Shown: piece after piece, positions 37,213 to 48,430 of the stretch
How the letters are laid out: every line of letters begins with the position of its first letter
Position numbering within the stretch: position 1 is the stretch's first letter
NCBI GenBank assembly: GCA_029054245.1
Contig: JAIDFQ010000074.1
Location: 1 to 64,000 of the forward strand
From: Lachnospiraceae bacterium
GTDB taxonomy: Bacteria > Bacillota > Clostridia > Lachnospirales > Lachnospiraceae
Length of the DNA stretch: 64,000 nucleotides
Direction: 5' to 3'
The notes under the pieces: model-generated
Databases searched by the model: none
What the model was told of the DNA's origin: nothing
Seen by the model: only the letters and a program-made list of their open reading frames with translations
Made by a program: the position numbers and the translations under genes

Positions 37213-39210
37213 TCATCCATTTTCATCGTCCAGCTCCTTGAGCTTCTTCTTAAGCTCTACCATCTTATCACGCAGCTCTGCTGCCATCTCAAAGTTGAGA
37301 TCTGCCGCCGCTTTCTTCATTTGCTTCTCAATCTTGCCAATCAGTTTCTCCAATTCTCCTCGGTTCATAGATTCAGGATCCTTTTCAAATTGCAGTTCTT
37401 CCTTCGCAATCACTTTGGATATACTGATCAGATCCCGTACAGCCTTTTTAATCGTGGTAGGCGTAATACCATGTTCCTCGTTATATTTTTGTTGGATGCT
37501 GCGTCTCCTATTGGTCTCCTTAATCGCCGCATTCATGGAATCCGTCATGTGATCGGCATACATGATTACATGACCTTCTGCATTTCTTGCCGCACGACCT
37601 ACCGTCTGTATCAAGGAAGTTTCAGATCGCAAAAATCCTTCTTTATCTGCGTCCAGAATGGCAACCAGAGAAATTTCGGGAATATCCAGACCTTCCCTTA
37701 AAAGATTGATTCCCACCAGCACGTCAAAAACGTCAAGGCGCATGTCCCTAATGATTTCTGCCCGCTCAAGGGTATCAATATCAGAGTGGAGATACTTGAC
37801 CCTGATTCCTACGTCATTCATATAAGAAGTAAGATCCTCCGCCATCCGTTTGGTCAGCGTAGTCACCAGCACTTTATGATGCTTCTGTGTCTCTTTGTTT
37901 ATTTCCCCAATCAGATCATCAATCTGCCCCTGTACAGGACGCACAGAAATCTCAGGGTCAAGAAGTCCGGTTGGGCGGATGATCTGCTCTGTGCGGAGCA
38001 GTTCATGATCCCTTTCATAAGCAGACGGCGTTGCCGACACGAACATCATCTGGTCGATATGCTGCTCAAATTCTGCAAAGCACAAGGGTCTGTTGTCCAG
38101 TGCAGAAGGAAGCCGAAATCCGTAATCCACCAGAGTAGTTTTACGGGAACGGTCCCCCGTGAACATAGCTCCAATCTGCGGTATGGTTATGTGGGACTCA
38201 TCTATGATAATCAGATAATCATCTCCGAAATAATCCATCAGCGTATGGGGCATAGCACCTGCCGGCATCCCCGCCAAATGCCGGGAATAATTTTCAATTC
38301 CCGAACAAAATCCTGTTTCCTTAAGCATCTCGATATCAAAATTAGTCCTCTCTGATATCCTCTGCGCCTCTAAAAGCTTGTCCTCCCCTTTAAAGAAGCG
38401 GATTCTTTCTTCCAATTCAATCTCTATATTCTTACATGCGGCATTGATTTTTTCCTGCGGAACTACATAATGAGAGGCCGGAAAGATGGATATGTGCTCA
38501 AGTGTCGCATGAACCTGCCCCGTAAGCGGATCCGTCTGTGCAATCCTGTCTATCTCATCTCCAAAAAACTCCACACGGATCAGATAATCGCCGCCCTGTG
38601 CAGGGTATATTTCCACCACATCTCCTCTGACCCTGAAACAGCCTCTCTCCAAATCCAGATCATTTCTATCATACTGTATGTCAATCAGCTCTCTTATGAC
38701 CTGATCCCGATCCTTGATCATACCCGGGCGAAGTGAAACAATCATTTCCTGATAATCATCAGGACTTCCCAGACCATAAATGCAGGATACACTGGCAACC
38801 ACAATGACATCCTTTCTCTCCGACAGGGATGCCGTCGCCGACAGACGCAGCTTCTCTATCTCATCATTGATTGAAGAATCCTTCGCAATATAAGTGTCAG
38901 AGGACGGTACGTATGCTTCCGGCTGATAATAGTCGTAATAGGATACAAAGTATTCTACTGCATTTTCCGGAAAAAACTCCTTAAATTCCCCATAAAGCTG
39001 ACCGGCAAGGGTCTTATTATGAGCAATGATAAGTGTCGGTTTGTTCAGTGCCGCAATCACATTCGCCATAGTAAATGTTTTTCCTGAGCCGGTCACACCC
39101 AGCAATGTCTGAAACTGATTTCCGTTTTGAAAACCTTCCACCAAATCGGCAATCGCCCGGGGCTGATCGCCAGTGGGCTGATATTCAGATACTAATTTAA
39201 AATGGTCCAC
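37213..39210 (-). CDS. uvrB: Excinuclease ABC subunit B
   Basis: 665 residues. I place the start at GTG 39210 because GGAGG lies 8 bases upstream and the protein then begins [17 protein letters not shown] as in the family; the ATG at 39225 overlaps that ribosome site. Walker [15 protein letters not shown], beta-hairpin [16 protein letters not shown] box and a C-terminal UVR domain ([16 protein letters not shown]). The restriction gene upstream ends 19 bases before, so they are probably cotranscribed. Confidence 0.97.
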   Translation of the reverse strand: MDHFKLVSEYQPTGDQPRAIADLVEGFQNGNQFQTLLGVTGSGKTFTMANVIAALNKPTLIIAHNKTLAGQLYGEFKEFFPENAVEYFVSYYDYYQPEAYVPSSDTYIAKDSSINDEIEKLRLSATASLSERKDVIVVASVSCIYGLGSPDDYQEMIVSLRPGMIKDRDQVIRELIDIQYDRNDLDLERGCFRVRGDVVEIYPAQGGDYLIRVEFFGDEIDRIAQTDPLTGQVHATLEHISIFPASHYVVPQEKINAACKNIEIELEERIRFFKGEDKLLEAQRISERTNFDIEMLKETGFCSGIENYSRHLAGMPAGAMPHTLMDYFGDDYLIIIDESHITIPQIGAMFTGDRSRKTTLVDYGFRLPSALDNRPLCFAEFEQHIDQMMFVSATPSAYERDHELLRTEQIIRPTGLLDPEISVRPVQGQIDDLIGEINKETQKHHKVLVTTLTKRMAEDLTSYMNDVGIRVKYLHSDIDTLERAEIIRDMRLDVFDVLVGINLLREGLDIPEISLVAILDADKEGFLRSETSLIQTVGRAARNAEGHVIMYADHMTDSMNAAIKETNRRRSIQQKYNEEHGITPTTIKKAVRDLISISKVIAKEELQFEKDPESMNRGELEKLIGKIEKQMKKAAADLNFEMAAELRDKMVELKKKLKELDDENG

Positions 39211-39229
39211 AAATAGTTCCTCCATGAAT

Positions 39230-42200
39230 TCACATGAAAAGCAGCATTTTTACTTTTTTGTCTAGTTGTATCTCGACTTTTCGCAGCTTTTCTTCATTAT
39301 CTATTTCCATGTGCGCAATTTTCGACAAATCCGCAATTTCCTTATGCAGCTTGTTCTCTTTACGATACTTCGGTATATTAATTCTTTCCAGAATATGACC
39401 CGATATGAACCATGCCACATATGCATTCACAAATTGTGATATAATGTCTGCATTTAATACTCCCGTCAGATAGTACGCTTCTGTCTCATCCTCCAATGGA
39501 ATCATCAGCAAATTATGATCAGGTATAATCATTCGTCCCTCATCCTTTGAAACGGTAACTGCTGACACACCTTTGTCCAGAGCTTTCCATATGACCTTAT
39601 AGGGCGAAAAGGTATATTTCCCAATATTATATAATGCGTACTCCGGTGCTCCTTCATCCTGCCTTAAAATAAATTTTTTATAGGTAGCTCTTTCCCTCAA
39701 AACTGGAATAAACGCATGCCTTTCCTCAAAGAAATAATCAAATGTGTTCGGGTATTGTGTTAACAGTTCTTCTTTGACAATCACCTTTCCATCGTCAGTA
39801 TAAGGAAGGATTATCGAATATTGCAATTCATATCTCCATTTTTTTACGTCCTTTCCCCTTAACAGTGGATATATGACATCCTTTTCTATTGGGAAGTCAC
39901 ATATGCGCCTGACGCCTTTACGACTGTTTTCGGGTGAATTATTTACAAAGACTATTTTTGAATTTACTTTCTTCTTCTCTTTTACCCAAAATACAGCATT
40001 CGCACTGGTATCTACTCCCTTTCTTGCTCGATAAGCCGGATTTCCTTCCCTATTTACCATCTTCTCAAATACTTTTTTCTCCTCTGTCGCCGCAATCAGC
40101 CATGGCGAATTATATTCATTAATTGGTGAAGCATACAAGATTTTTTCTTTTATTCTTTCTGAAAAAATAACTTCTTTTGCCTCGTTCGCACCAATTGTCT
40201 TTTTCCCACATCTATGCCATTTTTTATAGATAATCGGATATTGCGTCTTCTCATTTTTCTTTAACACGATAGTTGCCGTTTTATTATTTACTCCCAAACT
40301 CCTAAATGGCTCAACATCAACAAAATCATTTACCGATTTTACACTTACTGGAATCTTTTCTTTGATCATAAACTTCCTGAAACCATCACCGCCTCCGGAT
40401 GCCTGCAGCAAATTCTGATTTATTACAAAAGCTAATCTTCCTCCATCCTTCAGAAAATGATCCATGATTACATATGTCATAAGTACAGATATATCATCAT
40501 GGGCACTTCCCAACTGTGCCTTTTGTCCCTTATGATCAAACACGCGGTAATCATACCAATAATTTTGGATAGAATCTCTATAATTCTCTGGAAGATTCTG
40601 CCAATCTATCCACGGAGGATTTCCAATTACATAATCCACCTTTTTTTGGAACACTGGTGCAAACGCGTTTTTTATGACATTTGCCCAAACCCCATCTAGA
40701 TTTCTTCTATTTAGTTCTTCCATCTTCTCATAAAAACCTAAAAGTATTTGATGTTCTCTTTCTGATAGCTGATCGCTTAGTATAGGCAGGTTTGTCTTTA
40801 ACAGCTTTTCAAATATACTTTTTCCGACTCCTCTTCGAATACAGTCATTGACAAGATCAAGCACATCATTGATTTTTTTAATATCAACAAGCTTTTTAGG
40901 AATCATGAAGACTTCCGCCTTCGTCGGAATAATATAGCATTCCTCATTTTCTTCATATCCTTCTAAAATCGTTAGCATTGCATCGCACAAATATACGGGA
41001 ATCTCAATAGGTGTTTCTAAGTCAGATAACAGTCCGCCTAGTGCGATTATATAATTTGCGCGTGCGCATATGACAGCCAGTGGATTTAAGTCATATCCCC
41101 GTACGTTATTAACAATCATTCTTAATAGATTTTCTGATAAGCAATCATCCCCAAATTGATTCATTATTTTTTTTATTAAAATAACTAAAAAAGTACCGGA
41201 ACCACATGTAGGATCCAAAAATACGCTATCTACATTTATGGAAGATTCTATATCCTCTATCAAAAATTCTGCAAGCCAGTCCGGTGTATAAAATTCCCCC
41301 AAATTTTTACGCAATACAGATGGCAGCAATTCATAGTATAAGTTCTTCAAAAGGTCTCTGCTAATATCACTTTCCAGAATAATAATGGAATAATCATATT
41401 CTGAAAAGGTTTCTATCAATGTCCGTAAAAAAATGCTTATCTCTTCATCCCAAAGATAAAGATACCAGCTGAATAAATCTCCTTCTAAAAAATTTGAAAT
41501 TCCAAGCCGTCGAAACCTGCTTCCCTCTTCAAGATCAATAAAGTCATTCCTTAATTCCTTTAAGTCCTCTACGTGAAAACCATATTTATCTGTAAATGGA
41601 TTACCTTTTAAGTATGTCAATATGTTCAACGACAATATTTTTATCAGTAAAGAAAAATAGGTCTGAATAGCAAAAATTAAATGTCCATAATGAATCCCAT
41701 CCCCTTCCAACTCATACTGCTTCTTTAAATTCTTTATCTTTAAATCCTTTGTTTCAAAACTATACCCACAAACTTCACGATAAAGCGTCTGCCATTGCTC
41801 AAATAATAATTTTGCTTTATTTTGCTCTGTATTATCTTCCAATTTCTTATACAACATCGATATAGCCCGAATTGACTGTAAACTGGCTGAGCCAAAATCA
41901 TTGACCAGGTTTTCTGCAATCAAAGCCTTCCCACCAAAATTAATGGATATCAACCTCATAAGAAATAATTCATGTGAGTCAACCGTCATCTCCTGCGGCA
42001 TGCCAACATCCCAATCTTCCCCATGCTTTCTTATGTAAATAGCATAATATCCATCAAAAACAACTCCCATTACTCTATTGGAAGGTATTCCTGTTTTTAT
42101 CTCAAATCCATTTATTTGTCTTTGTACTTGCTCTATAAATTTCTTGTTTACATCTTTATTTGAACCAGAAATTCTTGAGGGATATTTATATTCAATCAAA

Positions 42201-42427
42201 AAATTGCCATATAAGGAGTCAATCCTTCCCTCCAATACTGTAAGCTCATTCTCTACCTTTATTTTTCCTTCAATACCTAGCGTTTGAAATAATTCATTTA
42301 ATATAACTGCATAATTGATCTTAAAATTCTCTTCTTTATATTCATTTCCTTTTCTTGCTTTTACTAATTTGTTAAATAATTCTTTTTTATGGCTATGAAT
42401 ATAAGACCTAATTTCAGAATGAATCAT
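39230..42427 (-). CDS. Type IIG-like restriction endonuclease-methyltransferase
   Basis: 1065 residues from the ATG at 42427 (AAGGAG, 7-base gap). Residues about 65-95 contain [18 protein letters not shown], a PD-(D/E)xK nuclease-like Asp...Glu-x-Lys. The methyltransferase core has [17 protein letters not shown], motif [31 protein letters not shown] and motif [14 protein letters not shown] (NPPW, adenine N6). The C-terminal part (about 780-1065) resembles a target-recognition region. This architecture cuts and modifies DNA with one polypeptide, serving phage defence. Its coding sequence is more AT-rich than uvrB or ctpA beside it, which suggests transfer. No partner subunits are present. Sequence specificity cannot be read. 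Confidence 0.85.
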   Translation of the reverse strand: MIHSEIRSYIHSHKKELFNKLVKARKGNEYKEENFKINYAVILNELFQTLGIEGKIKVENELTVLEGRIDSLYGNFLIEYKYPSRISGSNKDVNKKFIEQVQRQINGFEIKTGIPSNRVMGVVFDGYYAIYIRKHGEDWDVGMPQEMTVDSHELFLMRLISINFGGKALIAENLVNDFGSASLQSIRAISMLYKKLEDNTEQNKAKLLFEQWQTLYREVCGYSFETKDLKIKNLKKQYELEGDGIHYGHLIFAIQTYFSLLIKILSLNILTYLKGNPFTDKYGFHVEDLKELRNDFIDLEEGSRFRRLGISNFLEGDLFSWYLYLWDEEISIFLRTLIETFSEYDYSIIILESDISRDLLKNLYYELLPSVLRKNLGEFYTPDWLAEFLIEDIESSINVDSVFLDPTCGSGTFLVILIKKIMNQFGDDCLSENLLRMIVNNVRGYDLNPLAVICARANYIIALGGLLSDLETPIEIPVYLCDAMLTILEGYEENEECYIIPTKAEVFMIPKKLVDIKKINDVLDLVNDCIRRGVGKSIFEKLLKTNLPILSDQLSEREHQILLGFYEKMEELNRRNLDGVWANVIKNAFAPVFQKKVDYVIGNPPWIDWQNLPENYRDSIQNYWYDYRVFDHKGQKAQLGSAHDDISVLMTYVIMDHFLKDGGRLAFVINQNLLQASGGGDGFRKFMIKEKIPVSVKSVNDFVDVEPFRSLGVNNKTATIVLKKNEKTQYPIIYKKWHRCGKKTIGANEAKEVIFSERIKEKILYASPINEYNSPWLIAATEEKKVFEKMVNREGNPAYRARKGVDTSANAVFWVKEKKKVNSKIVFVNNSPENSRKGVRRICDFPIEKDVIYPLLRGKDVKKWRYELQYSIILPYTDDGKVIVKEELLTQYPNTFDYFFEERHAFIPVLRERATYKKFILRQDEGAPEYALYNIGKYTFSPYKVIWKALDKGVSAVTVSKDEGRMIIPDHNLLMIPLEDETEAYYLTGVLNADIISQFVNAYVAWFISGHILERINIPKYRKENKLHKEIADLSKIAHMEIDNEEKLRKVEIQLDKKVKMLLFM

Positions 42428-42474
42428 TCCATTTCTCCTTCTTTGCAATACGTTATGTTATTATATCAAACTAT

Positions 42475-42518
42475 AAAAAAAAAGTACAGAGCAAAATCGA
42501 ACTTTTGTTCTGTACTTT
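42475..42518 (-). terminator. Terminator after ctpA
   Basis: On the minus strand AAAGTACAGA (42509-42518) pairs with TCTGTACTTT (42481-42490), with an inner AAAA/TTTT pairing, followed by a run of T. It separates the ctpA operon from the restriction gene. Confidence 0.92.
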
Positions 42519-42527
42519 CAAGCTGAT

Positions 42528-43832
42528 TTATTCTATTTTCCCTTCTAGGATTTCAATTGCCTTTTCTACCTGATTATCAATCCCTTCATTTTCACTTGCT
42601 TCATAATCATATTCAAGTTCAATATCCGGCTCGATTCCGATTCCGTGGATGTTCCTTCCTGCCGGGGTATAGTAAGCGCTGATGGTCAGCTTCAGGGCTG
42701 TGCCGTCATCCAGCTTCTGGATCTGCTGGACGATTCCTTTTCCATATGTGGTCGTACCGATGAGCGTTCCTTTATTGTAATCCTGAATGGCGCCTGCCAG
42801 TATCTCCGAAGCGCTTGCCGAATATTCGTTAACCAGCACCACCAGAGGAATATCAATCTCTCTTTTCCCGTCACCGGTATATTCCTTGCGATTGCCCGCC
42901 TTATCTTCCGTATATACAATCAATCCTTCTGGCAAAATTTTTCTTGCAATTTCAACTACTGCTGCCAGATCACCTCCGGGATTACTTCTAAGATCCAGTA
43001 TCATCCCTTTCATGCCGTGCCCCTTAAGCTCTGCCATGGCTTCCGTAAACTGATCCACCGTCACACTGTCAAATTCCCGGATACGCAGATAGCCCAACTG
43101 ATCCGTATCTTCCAGCATGCCATAATCCACCGTAGTAGTCTCAAGGCGCTTGGCTCTTTTGATGTCCATTTCCAGAAGGTCATTCTCACTTTCTCTGTAT
43201 ATGGTGAGATGCACATTCGTATTTTCTTTTCCTTTCACACGGCTGACTACCTGCGTCAGGCTCATGCCTTGGGTGGATTCCCCATCTACCTCATAAATGA
43301 TATCTCCTTCTCTTAAACCCGCATCCAGCGCCGGCGATTCCTCCATAACTCCACTGATCATTGCCATATTCATCTGCTTGTTAATGGAAATATAGGCGCC
43401 AATTCCATACGAAATGCCCATGTTGCTGCTCATGACCTCTTCCAGCTCTTCTTTAGAATAATATTCTGAATAGGGATCGCCCAATGAATTTACCATTCCT
43501 TTATAGATACCATCCTGCAGCCCTTCATATGAAATATTATCTTCATAATAATAATAATCCGCAATCGCATCCTCTATGACCTTCATCTTTTGAAGGGTAT
43601 CCTGGTTGATCACGCTTTCATCGCTCTCAATCACATCTGCCCGGGCTTCGCGCACTTTATACATCTGATATGCCATACTGCCGGCATAAATGCCAATCAA
43701 TAAAAGCGCCGCCACCAGGCTTCCCGTAATCACTCCATTCCGAAATTCCCTGGAAGCTTTTTGATTTTTATTTTCCTCGTTCAGTTCTGCCAAGGATTCT
43801 GCTTTGTTGTCTACTTCTTCTGATCTGTCCAC
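42528..43832 (-). CDS. ctpA: C-terminal processing peptidase, S41 family
   Basis: 434 residues, GTG start at 43832 (GGAG, 9-base gap). A cytoplasmic acidic N-terminus, one membrane anchor (about residues 30-55), a PDZ domain (about 125-210, GIGAYISINKQM, ALDAGLREGDIIYEVDG) and the S41 protease domain with the catalytic Ser in VNEYSASASEILAGA and Lys in TTYGKGIVQQ. Acts outside the membrane. It follows the M23 gene by 26 bases, so it probably belongs to the ftsEX-M23-ctpA operon. Confidence 0.95.
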   Translation of the reverse strand: MDRSEEVDNKAESLAELNEENKNQKASREFRNGVITGSLVAALLLIGIYAGSMAYQMYKVREARADVIESDESVINQDTLQKMKVIEDAIADYYYYEDNISYEGLQDGIYKGMVNSLGDPYSEYYSKEELEEVMSSNMGISYGIGAYISINKQMNMAMISGVMEESPALDAGLREGDIIYEVDGESTQGMSLTQVVSRVKGKENTNVHLTIYRESENDLLEMDIKRAKRLETTTVDYGMLEDTDQLGYLRIREFDSVTVDQFTEAMAELKGHGMKGMILDLRSNPGGDLAAVVEIARKILPEGLIVYTEDKAGNRKEYTGDGKREIDIPLVVLVNEYSASASEILAGAIQDYNKGTLIGTTTYGKGIVQQIQKLDDGTALKLTISAYYTPAGRNIHGIGIEPDIELEYDYEASENEGIDNQVEKAIEILEGKIE

Positions 43833-43858
43833 TTATAACCACTCCAATCCGAATTTAC

Positions 43859-45079
43859 TTACCCACGCAGATAATTCCATGGGTTCACATAATTCCCATT
43901 CAGGCGTACGCTGAAATGCAGATGATTTCCTGTTGAACGCCCCGTGCTTCCAACTGCCGCTATCTTATCTCCCTTTGACACCTCCGCCCCCTTTGAAACA
44001 TAAAGAGCCGAAGCATGCATGTAAATTGTATAAAGGCTGTCTCCATGGTCTATCATGATATAATTTCCCATACTGCTGCTATAAGTAGCGGCTACCACCT
44101 TGCCGTCATAAGCAGCCAGAATCGCACTTCCCCCCGGCGCTGCCATATCCAGCCCATTATGGAACTGCTGAACCCCTAAAATCGGATGCTGCCGATATCC
44201 ATACTCGTCTGAAATTCTCGTATAAGATGGCGCCGGCCAGGTAAACATACCGCCGTCGTATTTTCGTCCCTGTTCTTCCGCCAGCTTCTTTCTTTCCTCT
44301 GCAACAGCAGCTTCCAGCGCCTTAATGGTTTCATTCTGAGATGCAATCTCCGCCTCATATTCCCGAATCGCCGCTTCCTTGCTCTGTATATCAGAAGTCA
44401 TTTTGTACATCTCCTGTTCCTTGATGGAGATCAACTCATTAAGCGCTGCTTCCTCTTCTTCCACTGCTGCCTGCGCCTCGTCCAAAACACTTTTTTCTTC
44501 CTCAAGCCCTTCTTTGCACAAGGCAACATACTCTGCATACGCCACATACTCATCTAACATTTTGCGGTCATAGGAGGACAACTTTTCAATATAATCCGCC
44601 TTGTTCAACATTTCGCCGAAGCTGTCTGCCACAAAGACAAGTTCCAGATAAAGCATATCGCCCTTTTCATACATAAATTTGATTCGGGACTTCATTGCTT
44701 CATACTGCGCCTGCTGTACTTTCAGCGCATCTTCCAGCTCTTTCGTCTTCTCCGCGATCTGCCCTTCCTTTTCCCCAATCAAGGTCTTCAGTTCGTCAAT
44801 TTTCGCCTGTACATTAGAAAGATCTTCATCTAACTTGGCAACATAGCTGGCAAGATCTGCCTTAGAATTTTCCAGCTCCTTCTTCAGCTCTTTGACATTG
44901 GTAAGTCCACTCTGAAGTTCCTTTTTCTCTTCTTTCGCCCTGTTTATCTCTTCTTCTTTCTGCTTAATGCTGTCATTTGTCAGTTCACTGGCATATACAG
45001 TGGTTTTATACTTATCCGCAGCCCCCAGAACCAGCAAAAGACCTATAAGCACACAAAATGCTTTCTTCAAACGCTTCAT
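43859..45079 (-). CDS. EnvC-like murein hydrolase activator / M23 peptidase
   Basis: 406 residues. Signal peptide (LIGLLLVLGAADKY), a long coiled coil from about 30 to 260 in two stretches, and a C-terminal LytM/M23 domain with zinc ligands in FHNGLDMAAPGG (His, Asp) and GNHLHFSVRL (His-x-His). All ligands are present, so it could be catalytic, unlike E. coli EnvC. FtsEX-controlled coiled-coil hydrolases are the known partner class, and ftsEX lie just upstream (73-base gap). Confidence 0.92.
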   Translation of the reverse strand: MKRLKKAFCVLIGLLLVLGAADKYKTTVYASELTNDSIKQKEEEINRAKEEKKELQSGLTNVKELKKELENSKADLASYVAKLDEDLSNVQAKIDELKTLIGEKEGQIAEKTKELEDALKVQQAQYEAMKSRIKFMYEKGDMLYLELVFVADSFGEMLNKADYIEKLSSYDRKMLDEYVAYAEYVALCKEGLEEEKSVLDEAQAAVEEEEAALNELISIKEQEMYKMTSDIQSKEAAIREYEAEIASQNETIKALEAAVAEERKKLAEEQGRKYDGGMFTWPAPSYTRISDEYGYRQHPILGVQQFHNGLDMAAPGGSAILAAYDGKVVAATYSSSMGNYIMIDHGDSLYTIYMHASALYVSKGAEVSKGDKIAAVGSTGRSTGNHLHFSVRLNGNYVNPWNYLRG

Positions 45080-45152
45080 GTTTTACTCCCATCTGCATGC
45101 CTTGACACGCGTACAAATCAAGAAAAGTGAATGTACCCTCAGCTAATCTCAA

Positions 45153-46049
45153 TTATACTTTCAGATGCTTCCTAACGGTTGTAATACTGCCGAGGAAACC
45201 AATGCCTACGCCCATAACGATAGACATAGGCAGCAGTGTGGCAAAAATCGTCTCCACAGGCAGAAATGACAATAACTTCGTCAAAGTTGAAAATCTCTGC
45301 ATAATATATTCGATTACTTTGTTATAAAGAACATAGATAATCCCCATCGGTATCAGTGCGCCAATCACACCAATCAGCATACCCTCGATCACAAAAGGCG
45401 AGCGCACAAAGAAGTCTGTCGCTCCGATGTATTTCATAATCGTAATCTCCTCTTTTCTTACGGAGATTCCTATGGTTACCGTATTACTTATCAGGAAAAT
45501 GGATACGGCAAACAAAATCGCAATGATTCCCACAGACACATATGCTACCAGCGCATTTACGCCTGTCAGCGTAGATGCCGTGACCTCAGACCGATTTACC
45601 GTCCTGATTCCCTCAAGCCCTTCCAGATAAGTTACCAGTGCAGGCTGCATGGATACATCATTCAGATAAATCTGAAAGTTTGCTGAGTCTGCCAGCGGAT
45701 TTTCTGTAAATCCGTCTGCATACTCTCCAAGGTATTCTTCTTTGAAATCTGCCCATGCTTCATCAGCGGAAATAAACCTCTTTTTTGATACTTCTGTCCG
45801 TTTATCAATCAACACGCCTATTTCTTCAATTCTTTCCTGACTGATCCCCTCATCAAAAAAGACTGTGACCGAAACCCCTTCCTGTGCCGTCTTTACAATA
45901 TTCTGAAAATTCGTAAGAATAGCATAAAACAGACCAAACAAAAACAGGCAGGCGCCTATCGTAGCTATGGATGCCAATGAAAACCATTTATTTCTGAATA
46001 TATTGACAAACCCCTGTTTGATGGTATAAAAAAATGTACTAATCCTCAT
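45153..46049 (-). CDS. ftsX: Cell-division ABC transporter permease FtsX
   Basis: 298 residues from the ATG at 46049, inside the end of ftsE (11-base overlap), preceded by AAAGGTGG at an 8-base gap. Four membrane segments, with the large extracellular loop between segments 1 and 2 (about 45-160). With FtsE it transmits ATP-driven movement to a peptidoglycan hydrolase. Confidence 0.96.
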   Translation of the reverse strand: MRISTFFYTIKQGFVNIFRNKWFSLASIATIGACLFLFGLFYAILTNFQNIVKTAQEGVSVTVFFDEGISQERIEEIGVLIDKRTEVSKKRFISADEAWADFKEEYLGEYADGFTENPLADSANFQIYLNDVSMQPALVTYLEGLEGIRTVNRSEVTASTLTGVNALVAYVSVGIIAILFAVSIFLISNTVTIGISVRKEEITIMKYIGATDFFVRSPFVIEGMLIGVIGALIPMGIIYVLYNKVIEYIMQRFSTLTKLLSFLPVETIFATLLPMSIVMGVGIGFLGSITTVRKHLKV

Positions 46050-46785
46050 CGATATAACCACCTTTTTCTTCGTCGCTGACAATGACGCCTTTCTTCATCG
46101 TAACTACCCGCTTCTGCATTGCATTTACAATCTCACGATTATGGGTCACTACCAGCACAGTAGTTCCGTTTTCATTGATCTGCTCCAGCAGCTTCATGAT
46201 TTCCCATGAGTTCTTAGGATCCAGATTTCCGGTAGGTTCATCTGCCAGCAGAATCGTAGGACGGTTTACCAGCGCTCTGGCGATTGCCACTCTTTGCTGC
46301 TCCCCTCCCGAAAGCTGTCTCGGCTTTGCCTTATATTTACCGGCAAGCCCCACCGTAGCCAAAATACTAGGAACATTTCTCTTGATGTCCTTGCTGGATA
46401 CCTGAATGATCCTCTGGGCAAAAGCTACATTTTCATAAACATTCCGATCCTTCAAAAGACGGAAATCCTGAAACACAATACCAAGATTCCTTCTAAATTT
46501 TGGTATCTTTCTATGACGGATACGCACCAAATCATATCCCATTACATTGATTTCACCGGAAGTCGGGACCAATTCCCGAAGAAGAAGCTTAATCATGGTT
46601 GATTTTCCAGAACCGCTGTCCCCCACAATAAATACAAATTCACCTTTATTGATATGTAAATCGACTCCGTTAAGCGCCGGAGCGCCTGTGGCATATGCCT
46701 TGCTCACATTCGTCAATGTAATAATCTCGCCGCTTCCAGCTGCCTGCTTTTTTCTCCTTTTGGTTTTTACATCACCTTTTGTCAC
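46039..46785 (-). CDS. ftsE: Cell-division ATP-binding protein FtsE
   Basis: 248 residues, GTG start at 46785 (GGAGG, 6-base gap). Walker A GDSGSGKSTMIKLL, signature LSGGEQQRVAIARAL, Walker B ILLADEPTGNLDP. The N-terminus has about 18 extra basic residues (KTKRRKKQAAG) before the ABC domain. Overlaps ftsX. Confidence 0.97.
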   Translation of the reverse strand: MTKGDVKTKRRKKQAAGSGEIITLTNVSKAYATGAPALNGVDLHINKGEFVFIVGDSGSGKSTMIKLLLRELVPTSGEINVMGYDLVRIRHRKIPKFRRNLGIVFQDFRLLKDRNVYENVAFAQRIIQVSSKDIKRNVPSILATVGLAGKYKAKPRQLSGGEQQRVAIARALVNRPTILLADEPTGNLDPKNSWEIMKLLEQINENGTTVLVVTHNREIVNAMQKRVVTMKKGVIVSDEEKGGYIDED

Positions 46786-46820
46786 AATTATCCTCCACCT
46801 GTATTTCCCTGTTCAATAAC

Positions 46821-47909
46821 TTAGTACTCAAGACTCTCCATATAATTCATGTATTTCACTACCATGAGCGCAATCCGAAACGTAATCGCATCCTCAAAGA
46901 CGCGCAAATCAAGACCAGTGCTCTTCTGCAGTTTATCCAGACGATACACCAATGTATTTCTATGAATGAACAACTGTCTGGACGTCTCGGATACGTTCAG
47001 ACTGTTCTCAAAGAATTTATTGATGGTGGTAAGCGTTTCCTCGTCAAACTCATCCGGGCTCTTGCCTCCAAAGATTTCCCTGATGAACATCTTGCAAAGC
47101 GGTATGGGCAGCTGATAAATAAGACGCCCGATTCCCAGCTCACTGTACGCAATGATATTTCTCTCATCAAAGAATATTTTACCTACATCCATCGCCATTT
47201 TGGCTTCCTTATAGGAGCGGCTGACTTCTTTGATTTCCCTGACCACAGTTCCATATGCAATATGTATGCCCGTCATTCCTTCCCGCATAAGGAAGGTTTC
47301 CATGCCGCCTGCCGACCTTTCAATATCCTTCGCGTGATCCCCATCAGAGAGATCTTTCACCACAATCACATTGTTTTCATCCACAGCCGTAATAAAATCT
47401 TTACTGCTGTTTCCAAAAAAAGTCCTCAGCGCCTCTAGCACATTGCTGTCTTTCCCGTTAGCAGTTTCAACAATCATGACTACGCGCTTGACATCCGTCT
47501 GAATATGAAGCTTCTTAGCACGGCTGTAAATATCGATTAAAAGCAGATTATCAAGGAGCAGGTTCTTGATAAAGTTATCCTTATCGAAACGCTCCTTATA
47601 AGCCACCAGCAAATTCTGTATCTGGAATGCCGCCATCTTCCCGACCATGTATGCGTCCTCTCCAGTTCCGGCGGCAATCAATATGTATTCAAGCTGTTGC
47701 TCATCATATATCTTGAAGTACTGATACCCCTGTATTTCCTGGGAGTCTGCCGGAGATTTGGCAAATTCCACTGTCTCGGGACCGCACTCAGACATATTGA
47801 CAGCGGTAGAAGCCGCTTCCTTTCCATCCGTATCCATTACACAGAAATCTACTCTCGCAATCGTTTTTAGCCCTTCAATCGTATTCTGCAATATCTGGTT
47901 AGAAATCAT
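46821..47909 (-). CDS. PucR/CdaR-type (sugar-diacid-like) transcriptional regulator
   Basis: 362 residues. An N-terminal sensing domain (about 1-130), a central GGDEF-like/PucR linker (about 130-250) and the C-terminal helix-turn-helix NVSETSRQLFIHRNTLVYRLDKLQ, which is the mark of the family. The ligand is unknown. It sits 35 bases upstream of ftsE. No sugar-acid genes are nearby, so its targets cannot be inferred. Confidence 0.9.
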   Translation of the reverse strand: MISNQILQNTIEGLKTIARVDFCVMDTDGKEAASTAVNMSECGPETVEFAKSPADSQEIQGYQYFKIYDEQQLEYILIAAGTGEDAYMVGKMAAFQIQNLLVAYKERFDKDNFIKNLLLDNLLLIDIYSRAKKLHIQTDVKRVVMIVETANGKDSNVLEALRTFFGNSSKDFITAVDENNVIVVKDLSDGDHAKDIERSAGGMETFLMREGMTGIHIAYGTVVREIKEVSRSYKEAKMAMDVGKIFFDERNIIAYSELGIGRLIYQLPIPLCKMFIREIFGGKSPDEFDEETLTTINKFFENSLNVSETSRQLFIHRNTLVYRLDKLQKSTGLDLRVFEDAITFRIALMVVKYMNYMESLEY

Positions 47910-48122
47910 TTACCCCACTCCTTCTGCCTTTTAAAGTGCTATACAAATTCAACAATATTTTATGAAAATCAGCATCTTTTAAGTTTCCCCCAATGAAACT
48001 CCTTTTTTCATTTTAATATAAATGTACAAAAAAATCTACCGTCATTTGCAATGTTTTTGTGTATTTTTTATGGCTTTTGACGGATTTTTCCAATTTGAAA
48101 AAATATACAACCTACACAAAAG

Positions 48123-48169
48123 CAGATCAGCAAAACCGGGAACCGGATATTCCACTTTTTGCTGATCTG
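48123..48169. other. Perfect 13-bp hairpin upstream of yjfB
   Basis: CAGATCAGCAAAA (48123-48135) and TTTTGCTGATCTG (48157-48169) are exact inverted repeats around a 21-base loop that contains CCGGgaaCCGG. Read on the minus strand it is followed by CTTTTGTG and could end the CPBP transcript; read on the plus strand it overlaps the region where a yjfB promoter would lie (TATACT at about 48173). The rest of 47910-48241 is AT-rich with no supported gene. Confidence 0.5.
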
Positions 48170-48241
48170 TGATATACTTATCATAGGTATGATTTCTTTT
48201 AAAATCTGCCTTACCATTTTTTAAAAGAAAGGGATGATAAA

Positions 48242-48430
48242 ATGAATATTCCAGAATTATCAACTGCCTTAGCCAATACACAGGTCATGAATCAAGTAGG
48301 TCTCGCTGTACTTGACAAGGCGCTTGAAAACTCCGAGAGCGCAGGAGAAAGTCTTATCCAAATGATGGACCGCTCCATGGAACTGTCCGTAAATCCTCAC
48401 ATAGGCGGTAACATTGATTTGTTTGTCTAA
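48242..48430 (+). CDS. yjfB: YjfB family small protein (putative motility-linked)
   Basis: 62 residues. The pattern (MNIPELSTALANTQVMNQVG, then SMELSVNPHIGGNIDLFV) matches YjfB, a small family found in motile Firmicutes and SigD-controlled in Bacillus. A GGGAT ribosome site lies 8 bases upstream. It is on the opposite strand from its neighbours, and its last four bases overlap the end of the CPBP gene. Confidence 0.85.
   Translation: MNIPELSTALANTQVMNQVGLAVLDKALENSESAGESLIQMMDRSMELSVNPHIGGNIDLFV

Noticed and set aside
48042-48281. 79-codon minus-strand frame
   Set aside because: It crosses the perfect hairpin and the yjfB start, has no ribosome site and no recognisable features.
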